From contig NC_092860.1 of the NCBI RefSeq assembly GCF_032062135.1, positions 71,048,424-71,112,423 of the forward strand: a stretch of DNA of 64,000 nucleotides. Reading direction: 5' to 3'. Each line of letters begins with the position of its first letter. The stretch's first letter is position 1. A program made the position numbers and the translations under genes. The notes under the pieces were generated by a model that ran no database searches, was not told the origin of the DNA, and was given only the letters and a program-made list of their open reading frames with translations. The stretch comes from Pyxicephalus adspersus (taxonomy: Eukaryota; Chordata; Amphibia; Anura; Pyxicephalidae). This document shows, in pieces, positions 23,040 through 34,950 of the stretch.

Positions 23040-23320
23040 CCTACCTAATCACCCAGCTGTCAAATTTCCCTGCATGTGCTGTGCAGCTCTGTGTTTGTTG
23101 CAAGGGATACCCGGCAATTCCAGCTCTGCTTTCAGGTGCCAAGACTAAACGCCTGCCCTGGAGTTATGGCATCCCTGTCCGACCAGTCAAAATGGCCAAA
23201 AATCAGAATGTGGAAGAGAAGAAAGCAAGATGTTCCTGTGATGGAACGGGAATAGTGGGGAAATGATTGGTGTTCTGCTTTTATAGACTTTAGATTGGAG
23301 CTGAAATACACCAACAGAGG
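23040..23320. repeat. Diverged copy of a TTAA-type MITE (36.5 kb family)
   Basis: Shares TGTGCAGCTCTG, CCTGTCCGACCAG and a GAAGAAAG purine block with the 36,516-36,859 element. Ends are degraded. Confidence 0.45.
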
Positions 23321-23835
23321 TAGCGCTCACAGAAGGGTTGGTAGATTGCACAAAATACAGACTAAAAAAAGCCACAAAACTAAACATACATGGTATAACA
23401 TACTATGCCCTGAGTTTCATAAAACAAAGATGTAGCATGTTTTTAAGAGGGAAATACTGGCTTTATTTGAAAAAAACAGGGAATCTGACGTTCCCTCAAA
23501 CAATCCATGTGTGAGTAAATGATTCCACCAGGGAAGTATTTCTGTTTAACTGGAACAAAGACACTAAGCGTGAAGGTGCACCACAACATTGCTATCAAAT
23601 TAAAGTATAAAAAGCATACTTGATGTTGTAGACTGAAATTAGTATAAAAGTACACATTTTTGAGCACAGAATAAAGGTATTTCTTTTGGTTGTTTGCTCA
23701 CGTTAGTATTCTTTGATGCAGACAACATATAAAATATGCATTTAAAATGTGCAACCAATGGGATTAACTTTCAAGCTTTAACAATAAAATGTTCTTTAAT
23801 AACCAATAGACAATGGTTAAATGATCACAAAGCCA

Positions 23836-23837
<2 letters not shown>

Positions 23838-23888
<51 letters not shown>

Positions 23889-23891
23889 AAT

Positions 23892-23937
<46 letters not shown>

Positions 23938-23940
23938 CAT
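23838..23940. repeat. (TA)n and (CTAT)n microsatellites
   Basis: A TA run is followed by a pure CTAT tetranucleotide array. Confidence 0.95.
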
Positions 23941-24059
23941 ACACATATCCAGTAATAGTTCTTTTGTTATATAGCTCAAATCTATGCTAATTTGGCAAGG
24001 TCATCATCAATAATATTCTAAAAACAAATGTATTACATATAAAAGACATTCCATCTTCC

Positions 24060-24560
24060 AGTAAGATTATAAAAATTTAATTTTTTACTGAGTTTCGAAA
24101 AAATGAGCGAGAAAAACAAGGGAGATCTGTATACAAAAGAAAGAGAAAAGAAAAAAATACAATGGTATAACATTCAAATAATAATGTCTTATTAGATAAC
24201 ATATGTCGAACAAGTATTACTTTTAAATCTATATTGATTTACCTAAATGAAGGAGATAAATCGTCTGCCCAATATTTCCAGTTATCATTAAAAATTTTGG
24301 AAAGAAAATTTACTATAGGCTAATTTTTTTTTACATATCACAGATTTTTACATTCCCAAAACATGTGTACATAGGTGCCTTAAGGCACCACAGTTCTTCC
24401 AGCAGTTAGCTGACCAATCTGAGACAAATTTAGAAATTCTTCTAGGGTTTCTATACCAGACAAGGAGTATTGTTTGATCATTTTTCCAATGGGATACACA
24501 TTTTAGATGTTATAGTTGATTTTCATTGAGAAAGGGAGAAAGAAGTTTTCAAATCTCTCT
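24060..24560 (-). pseudogene. L1-type ORF2 C-terminus and 3' tail
   Basis: On the minus strand a frame reads QTILLVWYRNP, then NCWKNCGALRHL and HVFWECKNL. This matches the C-terminal L1/Tx1 zinc-knuckle region (RWY..P, CWR.C, FW.C), as in the full L1 at 10.6-10.76 kb. The low-coordinate edge is T-rich, as expected for a poly-A tail read in antisense. Confidence 0.6.
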
Positions 24561-24584
24561 CCCAAACTGAAATAATAGGTAATC

Positions 24585-25045
24585 TCATGCCCTGGTCAGC
24601 TCCAGTCCTCACCAGACACCAGCCCCCCAATCTAACACTTTAGTAAGCCCCTGCTCAGCCTCAGGAGACTACTTGCTTCTCCCAGCACTCGGTTGCCCCC
24701 AGGACTTACTGCCCAAGAGATGGTGTCTGGCAATGGGCCGGCAGCAAGCCAGGAGCCCACAGATAAAGCAGTACCAAGATTCCAACACAGACAATTCCAG
24801 AATACAGAGCAGAGGTCATACACAGAATATCTGTTCACCAAACAAAGTACACAAGTGCAAAACACAAGCGGGGTAAGGGTCACAGGCAAAAGGTTGTTCC
24901 ACAGTGTGTACAAACGATAGGTCAGGAACAGAATACACAACACCAGCAAGTCAGTCTAGCTTAACGCTACAACAGGCACTGGTGACTGGAGCAGAGAGGT
25001 TATAAAGTCCCAGCAGCCAATGGCAGTGCAGGATCTGATCAGCCT
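24585..25045 (-). repeat. LTR-like dispersed repeat, copy 1
   Basis: Inverted homologue of 52,965-53,466. Both carry, in the same order, GGCTGATCAG, CCTGCACTGC, ATTGGCTGCTGGGACTTTA (TATA-like), CCTGTGACCCT, AAGTCCTGGGGGCAACCGAG and GACCAGGGC. The promoter-like start and length near 460-500 bp fit an LTR; class not proven. Confidence 0.65.
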
Positions 25046-25434
25046 CTAGAACTCAGTGGAAGATTTTTTCTGTTAAAGATTAGTCATATTATTAACACTT
25101 AAGAGAAGGACAAAATGATCACAAATGTGCAAGCTGCAAGTAGACATTTTGTTTTTAAGTTGAAAGAGCTGAAAACATCCGATCAACATTCAATAAATGA
25201 AATAAGCATGATAAGCAATAAAATTATATCCACAGTATCGCTGATTCTAATAAAGAAGTTCAAATTCTTAAGTGCTGTTTATTATAACATGATAAAACCC
25301 ATAACGGCTAGACACCATTTTGCATTGGTCCGACCTCAGAAGAGTGAATTCATAAGTGCTTGGTATAGTCTATTTACTAATTATCTAACAAAGCTAGAAT
25401 GATTCAGAAAAGCACATTGCATTTCCCTTCCTAC
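25046..25434. other. Presumed intron
   Basis: AT-rich; no feature other than the donor site of the adjacent exon. Confidence 0.4.
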
Positions 25435-25655
25435 CTTAGATAATTTGTCACAGGATCTTCATATATTCCAGTATCAATTTCTTCTATTGTAAAAACCACA
25501 CGGGAGCCAGTTTCTGGTTCAGATTTACCAGATTCGCCACCAACCTGGCGATGTGTAAGTGGTGGGAGTTGAGGAGTACCAGAGTAACGTCTTTTGATTG
25601 CACTTGGCGAAGAAGAAATTGCATATGGATTGAAGTCAAAAGTTTCTCGGGACCT
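25435..25655 (-). CDS. Likely internal exon of an unidentified host gene
   Basis: On the minus strand a polypyrimidine tract and CAG acceptor precede the exon, and AAG|GTAGGA forms the donor. The 221-nt open segment encodes about 73 residues, starting RSRETFDFNPYAISS and including KRRYSGTPQLPPL and VVFTIEEIDTGIYEDP. It is rich in Ser/Pro and charged residues, like a disordered linker in a cytoplasmic protein, and has no transposon signature. It starts in phase 0 and ends after two codon bases. The phase-0 start fits the exon at 56,806-56,878. I do not recognise the gene. Confidence 0.6.
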
Positions 25656-26130
25656 CTGAAAGAAAAAATATATATTATTAAAACCTTTTAAACTTATATT
25701 CAGGAAATGTTTGCCCAAAGGCATTTTATAGATAGTATGACAGAGAATACTATTGCAATTTTTATACATACATATGTATAAACCATAAAGTGAAAATTGT
25801 TACGAAAGTAACATGAAGACTGCCAATGACAAATTAATGCAAATGATAACTGCTTGTCTGTTATGGCAATGCCCTCCTCACTGACCGAGAACATTTTATG
25901 AAGACAAGGATTTCTTTCTTAAATGTTCTGCTCTGCATATAATGCCAGCTCAAAAGATGCTGAAACATAATGATTATTAGGACAGCTAAATAACTAGAAC
26001 TAGAAAGAAAATCACCTTATCACCCTTTCCCCATATTTCTCTCATGACAGTTTTACTTCAAAAAGAAATTTGCAAGTAGGAAAAGTTTAAAAAGAATCAG
26101 CTATAATCTAACCTATATTGTTCCTAGCAA
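25656..26130. other. Presumed intron
   Basis: No further feature recognised. Confidence 0.4.
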
Positions 26131-26580
26131 AAATTGTTCGGCCATGCCAGGGCCCCAAGCATAACCATTTAAACAGCAGACATAGTCACATGCCGAAATT
26201 TATATGCCAAATTTAGGTGTGTTTTGAAATTAATCTAGGAAGTTGAGTCAAAATTTCAACAACCACTGAACTTTATCTCTACCTCAAACCTATGGAAAAT
26301 AATCAATATTCAGCAACAACATGGACTGCCTTCCAAACCTCTGCAAATAGAAGCCGGATTTGTCATTTTAATTCTAAGTCTTCCATGTTGTCAATCTGAA
26401 TTTAATTTAAACAATTGTATACCTGGAACTCTGTAAACAAAACTCATTTACATACCCACATGGACTTTTGTTTTCCATGCTGCTTCCCCAACTCCATGAT
26501 CGGCCAACCTCTTACATTGCCATATTACTGTCTACTGATTCACCAAAACTGCTTGTTATAAGGTATCATGCTCACTATTC
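26131..26580 (+). repeat. Diverged L2 5'-region fragment
   Basis: CAGGGCCCCAAGCAT, AGTCACATG, TATGCCAAATTTAG and GAAATTAATCTAGG follow the block at 425-550. Further on, ACATGGACTGCCTTCC resembles the start of the L2 frame at 1,256. Confidence 0.5.
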
Positions 26581-26593
26581 TCAAATTAACCTC

Positions 26594-26860
26594 GCCTCAG
26601 TTTTACTTTTCATAAAAGGGTAGACAAAGAGTACAAATTTCCTTCTTTTTTGGGGGGGGGGGGGGGGTTTAAAAAGGGGTGCATCCTCTTCCCTTCTGTC
26701 CTTATTGCCATGGTGATTAAGACAGAATGGGAGTGCAGAGCCTTTTGGGATACTGACGCCACACATCTCAGGAGGCCTCTGGCTGCTTTAGTTATGCACA
26801 GAAGGAGGTTTTTATTCAATGGGGGGGGAAAATGCCGATATCACACATGTGCAGTTCCAC
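26594..26860. mobile_element. TTAA-type MITE fragment (copy E)
   Basis: TAAAAGGGTAGACAA, TGGGAGTGCAGAGCC and the CTTCTGTCCTTATTGCC hairpin-like segment match copies A and D in reverse orientation. A 17-18 G run lies near 26,650. Confidence 0.55.
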
Positions 26861-27404
26861 ATATATGCAGTACAGGAGTATCCAGCAAGTCCAGAAACAG
26901 AACTGCACCACTTACCATTTACATTCACATTGTTAACATGCTGTACAAATATTTCATTGCAGAGGCTTCATGAAAGCTTGTGAGGGTAAAGGACAGAACA
27001 CATACAGCAAAAGATAGTGAGGAAGAGCTAATGTAGCCTGTACGAAACCTTAACCTAACGCAAAGATTTGTCTTCTAGTAAGAAATTATTCGTAACGGAA
27101 CACAACTACAAAATATGGGGTAAATACAACAATATTGTCCTGCTGCTAAATGTTGGAACTAATACATATACCCTCCATGGTGCCACCATAGCAAAATTAA
27201 TTACTGTACGACTTACTTTTAAAAATCCCTCTTTTTTAAATGGATTCCATGCCCATGTACTTCTTGGATTCTACAAACAAGTCTAACTTTGTCTATCTCC
27301 ATTATTTTTGTAAAAAGGACATTTTTAATTTATCTAAAAATTATTTATGGAGTTATTATGAAGTTTTATTGCCAGCTCAGCTGAGCTGTTTCTAAACTAT
27401 AAAC
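26861..27404. other. Non-coding stretch
   Basis: Nothing supported. Confidence 0.4.
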
Positions 27405-27530
27405 TTTGATTATGAAGTGCCAACATATTGCAACCTGCTGTCCATTAACAGGAGTTGCAAATAACAGAAAAAATACAAACAATGACAAGACTAGGAAAGG
27501 ACCCTGCTAAAAGAGTGCTGTTGACAAGAA
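27405..27530 (-). repeat. Diverged L2 3'-tail fragment
   Basis: GTGCCAACATATTGCAA, GAGTTGCAAATAACAG and AGGACCCTGCTAAAAG match the minus-strand L2 tail at 35.4 kb. Confidence 0.6.
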
Positions 27531-28640
27531 AGGAGGCCCGTCATACTAAAGATTTTGCATGCCTTCATTAAACTGAAGTTCAAATGGTAAATTGCCAGCA
27601 GTAGCTGTCTAAGCATTCTAAGGACTTACGGCTTGAGTTCACTTCAAAAGGTCACTTGAGCTTTGTGTTCTAAATCAAAAGCCAGTAGCCCAAAGGGAAA
27701 ATAAGTGCATAGCACAGCTTTCTTTAAATTTAAAAAGAAAACTGAATTTGACAAAGAAGACTCTACTAAGCTATTCTTGGTAATGCCAAGCCACTGGATC
27801 AAACAGTGCTTGAAGTCTTACTATTTCAGTTCTTCTCATGGTGGCTGAACTACTTCTCTCTGTGCACCCCTTTTTTTAGTTTGCTGTTTTTGTTGGCAGA
27901 AACTGTACTAGCCACATTTGCGATGTTACTAGCCATACGTGTACCTGGTAGACGCAGGGCCTGTAAAATTAGACTCTGTGTTGAGCAGGGGTTGTAAAAA
28001 AACAGTAAAAACAAGTAAATTATTTTTTAATCAGTAGGCATAAATGAAAACCATAACTGTACTGGGTACAATGAAATATATCAAAAGTATGCTGATGTAG
28101 CTAATAAAGGTTCTGGCATTTACCAGCTGAATGACAAAGGTTAATGCTTTATGACTGGCAGGGGTAAAGCCTTATTTAAACATAAACAAAAAATGATGCC
28201 CCCACGCCTATAACTGCCTAGACCTAGAATCCATGGGAATTCCCCTCACATTTGTGTTGTATTTTAAGAGCAGGAAGCAAAGTAATATCTGACCCAGAGG
28301 AATACAGAAAGTAAAAAATAACCCGAGGGGCTGTTAGTTCTCCTTTACTCTAGATAAAAAAAAAAATTGGGCTTTAGATACTTTTCTTTTTGTACTTTTC
28401 CAATCCATAAAAAACATTATTACTCAAAATCCAAGGAATATTCTTGATCAAGAAATACAATCCTCAATCCTGAATGTCAATTTGTGGCTTCCAGTGAACA
28501 GTAGTCAGATCATGGAAAAATACCAGCTGTATACTGCCATCCACAGCAGCCCAATAACTATTTAATTATTTTAGCCAACAGTGAAAAGGTGCCCAGAGGA
28601 CAGTTTTGATTAGTTTATGAAATGTTTAAGCACATTTCTA
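27531..28640. other. Non-coding stretch
   Basis: Presumed intron; no exon or repeat recognised. Confidence 0.4.
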
Positions 28641-28795
28641 CAAACAAATTACATTTCTGCCAAAATATACATTAAATATTTGCAAGTACTGTCCATAGGA
28701 AGCAGAACAAACACAAATTAATAATCCTAAAATACACAAGAAACAGACTTTAGTTGATGCTAGAACAGTGAGTAAAAATGTGGAAACAAACATTT

Positions 28796-29060
28796 CTATG
28801 TTTTTTTTACCTGCATCCCCACCACAATATAGCAATCAATTTCAGGAAATTTGCTGACTTGACAAGTGCAAGACACACAATAAACTTTACAACAAAACTG
28901 TTGCATATTGCTGGTGATCTCTTGCAGTCTCTTTGCAGCCACATACACTAATGTAATCAAGCATTTAACGCAAAACATCTCAGAATGGGTTTCCTGATGA
29001 TGAACAGTATTGGCATAGCCACTTGTAGTCTTTATTGTGAGAGCATGTGAAAGGGTGACA
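28796..29060 (-). repeat. Exon-like ORF that belongs to a dispersed repeat
   Basis: A minus frame of roughly 80 codons (TTSGYANTVHHQETH, AAKRLQEITSN, MQQFCCKVYCVSC) ends at a GTAAAA donor-like site. A related block at 55,200-55,500 encodes a similar but diverged string (QFCCSTYCIHCYC), so it is better read as a dispersed repeat with coding ancestry than as a host exon. Confidence 0.4.
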
Positions 29061-29231
29061 ACACAGGATAATAAATTGAATAGGACTGTCCTGCTGTAAC
29101 AGGAAGTGTCTTATGAGAATCTCAACAGCAGGATCACCAGATGTAATTTTAGGTAATACAAATTTGACACTATTATAACTTACTTTTAAAATGTAATTAC
29201 ACGTTTAGGCTTACATATGGTTTGAGTAATT

Positions 29232-29376
29232 GGGCTTTATTTAATAAAGCTCTCCAGGACTGGAGAGGATAAAATTTCATCAGTGAACCTGGGTGATCCA
29301 GCAAACCTGGAATGGATCTGGTCAAGGACTGAAAACATTTGCTAACCAACAACAAGTGACTTAGGAAATCAGGCCC
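29232..29376. mobile_element. GGGCYTGATTT MITE with ATT duplication
   Basis: Bounded by ATT on both sides (29,229-29,231 and 29,377-29,379), with ends GGGCTTTATTTAATAAAGC and AATCAGGCCC. The body GGGTGATCCAGCAAACCTGG is shared with the copies near 30.3, 34.8, 42.7, 44.7 and 57.4 kb. Confidence 0.75.
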
Positions 29377-29379
29377 ATT

Positions 29380-29909
29380 ATGTTTACATATCATTTATGA
29401 ATACAAAAGGTTGCCATGTTCATAGGATTTTTACCACAGCACACATATGTAAGGGAAAAATCATATTTTGAACTGAAAATCTGAAAAAAATAGGAAACAA
29501 TAAAATATAATTAATACTTTAAAAAACATAAAAAAAACATACAGGCAAACTGTATGACAACAGTATGCTAGTAAGCATATATCGATGACCAATTTAGCTA
29601 TGATACCTTATTATGTTCGAAAAATGGGAAGTATGACAAGGACAAATAAAGAATTAACTATTCACAGTGCACACTGTAAACTCTCCATTTGTTTTTCAGG
29701 AAATTGAACTGATGCTGCTTCTTTACTTCACAAATCTCTTTAGGGAGCCTGTCAGTAAGGGTATAAAGATTTGAACTTTAAATTAAGCGCCCAGATGTAT
29801 TGATTGCCCTGCTCTCTGTGTTCAGCATCCTTTCAGATGATGTGCTAGTTATGCTTCCCCAATGCACCAATGAATGAAAAACAAAGAGGTACACTAGCAT
29901 TTAGAAACA

Positions 29910-29913
<4 letters not shown>
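29380..29913. other. Non-coding stretch
   Basis: Nothing supported. Confidence 0.4.

Positions 29914-29956
<43 letters not shown>
29914..29956. repeat. (AT)n microsatellite
   Basis: Pure TA dinucleotide run. Confidence 0.95.
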
Positions 29957-29959
<3 letters not shown>

Positions 29960-30339
29960 CCGGGGATCGCTGCACTGTATGTGGCCTCAGTATAATCACT
30001 TTTACTTTGTGCTTTCTGTTATTGTAGATCTTTTTCCCAGCAGTAGCAGGTTGCAGTTCCACATAGAGAAGTGGTCATGCCATCCTAGGCCAGAGCCCTA
30101 GGTGGCCTTGTGGGAAATCCAGCTCTCAGTATACCCCATGCTTCAGTAGCTTGTAGAACCACCTTTAGCAGTAATTCCTTAAAGTAATCTATTATGTACA
30201 ACTTTATGCCTTTCACAACGTTGTGGAGGAATTTTGCCCCCCCTGTTCTTTACAACATTGTTTCAGTTCATTGAAGTTTGCAGGCATTTGATTATGTACA
30301 GCTATCCTAATATCCTGCCACATAATCTTTTCAGACATT

Positions 30340-30562
30340 GGGCCTGATTTATAAAAGCTCTCTAAGACTGGGGAAGATCGACTATCATGGAAGAAGCTGG
30401 TGATTCAGCAAACTTGGAATGGACTGAGCCCAGAATTGAAAACATTTGTCAACAAACAGAAAATTATTTTTAAGAAATTCATTCCAGGTTTGCTAGATCA
30501 CCCAGGTTCTCCATTGATAGTCTAGCTCCCCCAGTTTTGGAGAACTTTAATAAATCAGGCCC
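30340..30562. mobile_element. Palindromic GGGCCTGATTTAT MITE with ATT duplication
   Basis: Termini GGGCCTGATTTATAAAAGC and TTTAATAAATCAGGCCC are near-perfect inverted repeats, and the interior continues the inverted symmetry (GCAAACTTGGAATGG against CATTCCAGGTTTGC). ATT at 30,337-30,339 and 30,563-30,565 is a 3-bp target duplication, as in PIF/Harbinger. It lies inside the Tc1 transposase. Confidence 0.85.
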
Positions 30563-30954
30563 ATTGTGTTGTATGTATGATGGTGAGCTTGAGATCACTG
30601 TCCAGATGCATGACACAATTTCAACCAATCTTTAGAAGGCACATAGATGGCCTTATATTTTGCTACAGAATACTTTGATATGCAGGGTTCATGGATGACT
30701 TGTGACTACAAAAAAAAACAAACATGCTGGCTGCTCTCCTGGACATGCTTCCAAACAAGCCATTCTTCTTCAGTCTTTTTCTAATTGTACTGTCATGAAC
30801 TTCAGCATTTTAATGCTACCTAAGGCTTTCAAATTCAAATCAACAAACAAACAAGTAGGACTTTAAAGGCAGTTATGAATCCCAACATTTATGTATTTCT
30901 TTTACAAGATTTTATTAAAACAATACATGCTAAAACATTATCAGAACATTTGCA

Positions 30955-31012
30955 GATAATTGTACACTACGCGTTTCACGGAATCTTAATCTGCTTTCTC
31001 AGGAGATGTAAA
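30955..31012 (-). ncRNA. Possible decayed hammerhead-like motif (Penelope type)
   Basis: Minus strand: CCTGAGAAAGCAGATTAAGATTCCGTGAAAC (split here as CCTGAGAAAGCAGA, TTAAGA, TTCCGTGAAAC), then GCGTAGTG. The CTGA-x-A box, a stem-II-like GCAGA/TTCCGT and GAAACGCGTAG fit a Penelope-associated hammerhead in which CpG sites have decayed. It lies in the block that interrupts the Tc1 element. Confidence 0.35.
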
Positions 31013-31390
31013 GGACCCATACATAGTATTGCATTTCATATATGTTCTTTACATGATTTATAACACATACATTGTGGCTTGTAAAGTTTTAGATGTAGCT
31101 TCTGGATGTTTTGCTATTTCTCTGAGCATTGCATGGTCTGACCTTGGGAAAAATTCAAAGAGAAGGATCTGGCAAGATTGACAACTCTCCTAAATGTTTT
31201 CCACATGAACAATGATGGACTTTAGATGTGTGGCTATGGTCCTATAATCCATCCCAGGTCTGTAAACAGTAACAATTACTTCTCTAAAAACATTTCTGAT
31301 GTCATTCCTTCTTGACATTGGGTTACCACACCTGAATCACCTGCTCCAGACCAGTAAATTGGATTGGGAGCAATAATGAGTGGGTATAAA

Positions 31391-31895
31391 AATGCTGGCG
31401 GGTACCTATTTTATGCTTAACAATAATGTAATACCATACTATGTTCAAATTGACTTATTTGTAAATGAAAACCCCTTTATAGTATGATTTTCCTTGCTGA
31501 TGTTTTCTCAAGTTCCCAAAAATAATGCAGCTATTGTTGATGACATTTGAAAACTCATTAAGAGTGCCTAATATTCTTTCTTCCAAAGTATCTGTTTTTC
31601 ATGTAATGTTAAGATCTCTAGGGAGTCCCCAGGCAACAATGCAAACTACACAATTCCAAACAAGACTGACAAGCCAGACAGTGGAACCCTGGAGATCACT
31701 CTAAAGAAAGGAACACACTGTGCCTGTTGATCGCTAAGGACCAAGCTGGTGGCTGTTCCTAATGTAGAATTTCACAATAGTTTTTTCTTTACTTCTGATT
31801 AGAAAAAAACTCTAGGGATCAAAAGCATTACCATGAAAGTGTATTCTTCAATGTTGCATAACATTTGTTAATTTATGTTTTACTAATTATATACA
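31391..31895. other. Non-coding spacer
   Basis: Nothing supported. Confidence 0.4.
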
Positions 31896-31897
31896 TA

Positions 31898-32880
31898 CAG
31901 TTGTGTTCAGAATAATAGCAGTCTGACATCACTAACCTATTCAATTGGCAGAAATTATATTTATACATGACAAATAATTTACTAGTAGGTGTAGTAGAGT
32001 TATAAAAAAACAGACAAACCCAACAGGCATGACATGCATGCTGCTGATTCTGTTAAACAGAGTCATTACAAGTTCAAAATAATAACCGTGTTCATTTAGT
32101 GAGGTCATTCATTCTATGAAAAAACAGTCATGTTTGACCTCACTAAAACATGTCAATTACAGCCCTTATTTAAGAAAAGAAGGCAGCAAAAGTTGTACAA
32201 AGTCCCAATGTTGAAAAATAGACAACTAAATGTAGATGAGGTTACAGTTGCCAAGGAACATATTGACTGGCCTAAAATGAAATGCTGCAATATTTTGTGG
32301 ACTGATGTAAGCAAGATTGTTCTTTTTGTGTCAGATGACCCCATGGGGATGTTTCTCATACTTTGGTGTTGGACCTAATTAAGCAACATTTTAGTTACAG
32401 ACCAACAAGATTGATGTTATGGAGTGGCCAGCCCAATTCCTTGACCTTATTCCGATAGAAAACTTGTAGGCAGACAACATAAAAGCTGTTTCTGAAGCAA
32501 AAACCAAGAAATGCAGAAGAACTGTGGAATGTAGTCCAATCATTTTGGGCTGGAATACCTGTTAACAGGTGGCAGAAGTTGGTTGGCTCCATACAACACA
32601 GATGTGCAGCACTTGCAGAAACAGTGGTCATACAGGTAAATAATAATTCAGGGTTTTAAAGGAAAACAAAAAACAAAACCATTTTACCATTTTTCAGTTT
32701 ACACATTTTTAACAGCCTAATATTCCATTTCACTTCACTTTTTGTAAACAAATATCACAACTTAATGATTTGGAAAAGAATGTGCAGTGTTCCCAGTGCA
32801 ATTCTGTGTATGGAAACAAATGCTAATATAAGGATTTTGAGTTTTATTCACTTTTTTATACATACTGCCATGTGTGTTTA
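31898..32880 (+). mobile_element. Tc1/mariner element with TTGTGTTCAGAATAATAGCAG terminus (degenerate)
   Basis: Starts after TA (31,896-31,897) with CAGTTGTGTTCAGAATAATA. The catalytic region reads DVMEWPAQFLDLIPIENL and WNVVQSSWAG-type text near 32,410-32,630, with a stop directly after the DDE glutamate region. The 3' terminus is eroded. Frameshifts split the remaining transposase (32,130-32,378 and onwards). Confidence 0.8.
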
Positions 32881-32899
32881 AAAAAAAAATTATTAATTA

Positions 32900-33152
32900 T
32901 TGGTTTTATTTTAGTGGGTGGCTATAGGAGTCAAAATGATTTGCTCCAAGGTACAACATACTCATACATTAGTCCAGAAAATTTGGCATCATGCAGAGCA
33001 CAGCACTGATTACTGAGATACCTGTACATCCCAGCTTCCCCCTGCCCATCCAATCAAGATAGTCAATAGTCAGAACAAGGAAAAGAAGATGGAAGAAAAT
33101 GGCCACACATGCAATAGAACGAGGACACTGAATTTAGTTCTACTTTAACTGT
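32900..33152. repeat. Diverged TTAA-type MITE fragment
   Basis: Ends GAATTTAGTTCTACTTTAAC, like the right end of the 36.5-kb element, after a shared GAAGATGGAAGAAAATGG block. Left edge uncertain. Confidence 0.4.
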
Positions 33153-34787
33153 TTTGCTACCTTTCTGATTAGCTTTGCATTTAATTAAACCTTAGTTTAT
33201 TGTTCCACAATAGATGATGTATCAGTTTTTTATTTGGTCTTGTCTACTCAGTGTTCCCTATCCATATCACCTATTTTTTGTTAACAATACTCTGCAGGTA
33301 AAACTGAGTTGGGTATTACGTTTTTACCCTTTTGTACAATGAACAGTGCTACCTAAAAAAAACAGCAAGCACAAAATCCATTACCCACATAGCCTTTTTT
33401 GTGGAGATGAGAGATGTGGCAAAAGCCAACTGAGGCAGAAATTATGTTGTCAGCCCACAAAAATATTCAGGAGCTGAGTGCAATTCTGGCAGATCAACAA
33501 GAATGTTTGTGTTTTTGCAAAAAAAAAAAAAGTACGAGAAGTGTTTAGGGAGTGATATACGAATATAATGAATATATTTATTTATATTTGCTCTGAGTTA
33601 TGCTTTATGCTCCAGGACAGGCAACAGATCAATACATGATTAACCATTGGCAAGTTTCCATTATAACTCCAGCAGTTATGTGATATTAATGGATAGACTT
33701 TCTTTCCCCCAGTCATAGCTTTTAAGAATAGCGATGATCATTCTTCAGATCAACAGTTCCATTTACTTTCTACAATAACTCTTAAAGTCATACAAATTTT
33801 TAAACATGACATCCAAAGCATACTACAAATACATACTACATGGATGGGCTTTACTGTTTAGGAAAAACTAGGGCTGAAAAATAGGGCTGTTTCTGGGAAA
33901 CGTTGTAATTCAGTGTATAGCACATTATGTTATCAGTCTTCCTGATAAAAATTTATCATAAGGTGATTTTATCACAATGAAAACATTCATATCTTCAACA
34001 TTTAAATATTCTATACATTTGACATTTAGCAGTGCATTTTGGTTAAGACCAAACAATTTCTATAAAAAAATTCTGGTTATCACTTGTACGTTATGAAAAA
34101 TGTATTTACATGAGAACTGCAGTGAATGAAGGAAAAATAATTGTTCATTTATTAAAGGAATATAGGCTGCTTACTTAGTACAGTGAATTATCACTATGCA
34201 AGGGATATTTTACTTAGCTTAATGTAAATGAGGTGAAGTTTTGCTGAATTTAGCAATGCAAACATCCATTGCAAAATGAACTTTGACCACATTCTCTAAA
34301 GGAAATACATTTTAGCATTTTTTTAACTAGCCTAAAATATCTGCTAGATAACAATGTGAGAAATCACCTGCAAAAATTACACTACCTACTGAACATTTAC
34401 CCACATTTACAGGATTCTGAACATCAGTCTGCAATGCTCATTATTGTAGTAGGGTCCGTGTCAAAGAACTGCACAAGGATTTGTAAGGCATTGGGTGTAT
34501 GGGACAGCAATATCACAGCTGCTAATGTTTATCCTTAGTACTGACTTCAATCTGAATTCATTGGTTCATTCTTGTTAAAGGTCAAGGATTTGAAAATTAG
34601 CAATCACAGTCTGCATAACTGTTTGGTAGATGTGTCATTTCATTTTAATGAGGATGAAGAGGGAATTTCCCCCTTCCCCATCCAAAAATTCCAGATAAAA
34701 CACTCTCAAGCTCTAGAAGCTTCGAACAAGTACAGAGTAAAAGCTGGAGTTAATTTATTGAAAGGCTGGAATGCTCTACAAACGTCT
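33153..34787. other. Non-coding stretch
   Basis: A 60-codon frame at 34,356-34,538 has no splice context or family. Nothing else supported. Confidence 0.4.
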
Positions 34788-34950
34788 GATTTAAAAGCTC
34801 TCCAAGACTGATAAAGATAGACTATCATGGAATAACCTGGGTGATCCAGCAAACCTAGAAATGGATTGAAAACATTTACCAACTAATACCATATGATTTG
34901 GATCACCCAGTCTATCTTCACAAGTCTTGGAGAGCTTTAATAAATCAGGA
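34788..34950. mobile_element. GGGCCTGATT-type MITE, degraded
   Basis: Contains AAGCTCTCCAAGACTG, GGGTGATCCAGCAAACC and the inverted CTTGGAGAGCTTTAATAAATC. Outer GGGCC ends are lost. Confidence 0.65.

Larger units (their letters stand above)
30110..31390 (-). mobile_element. Tc1/mariner element (minus), interrupted twice
   Basis: Read on the minus strand: HAMLREIAKHPEATSKTLQ (HTH linker, 31.07-31.14 kb), VHDSTIRKRLKKNGLFGSM (30.73-30.82 kb), and NFNELKQCCKEQGGKIPPQR (30.19-30.28 kb), all Tc1 transposase landmarks. It ends at the CTAAAGGTGGTTCTACAAGC step common in such elements. A GGGCCTGATT MITE splits the catalytic half at 30,340-30,562. A second foreign block at about 30,850-31,075 splits the N-terminal half. 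It is long dead. Confidence 0.8.

Noticed and set aside
27595..27690. Minus-strand segment between a CTTTTGATTTAG acceptor and a GTAAGT donor
   Set aside because: All three frames contain stops.
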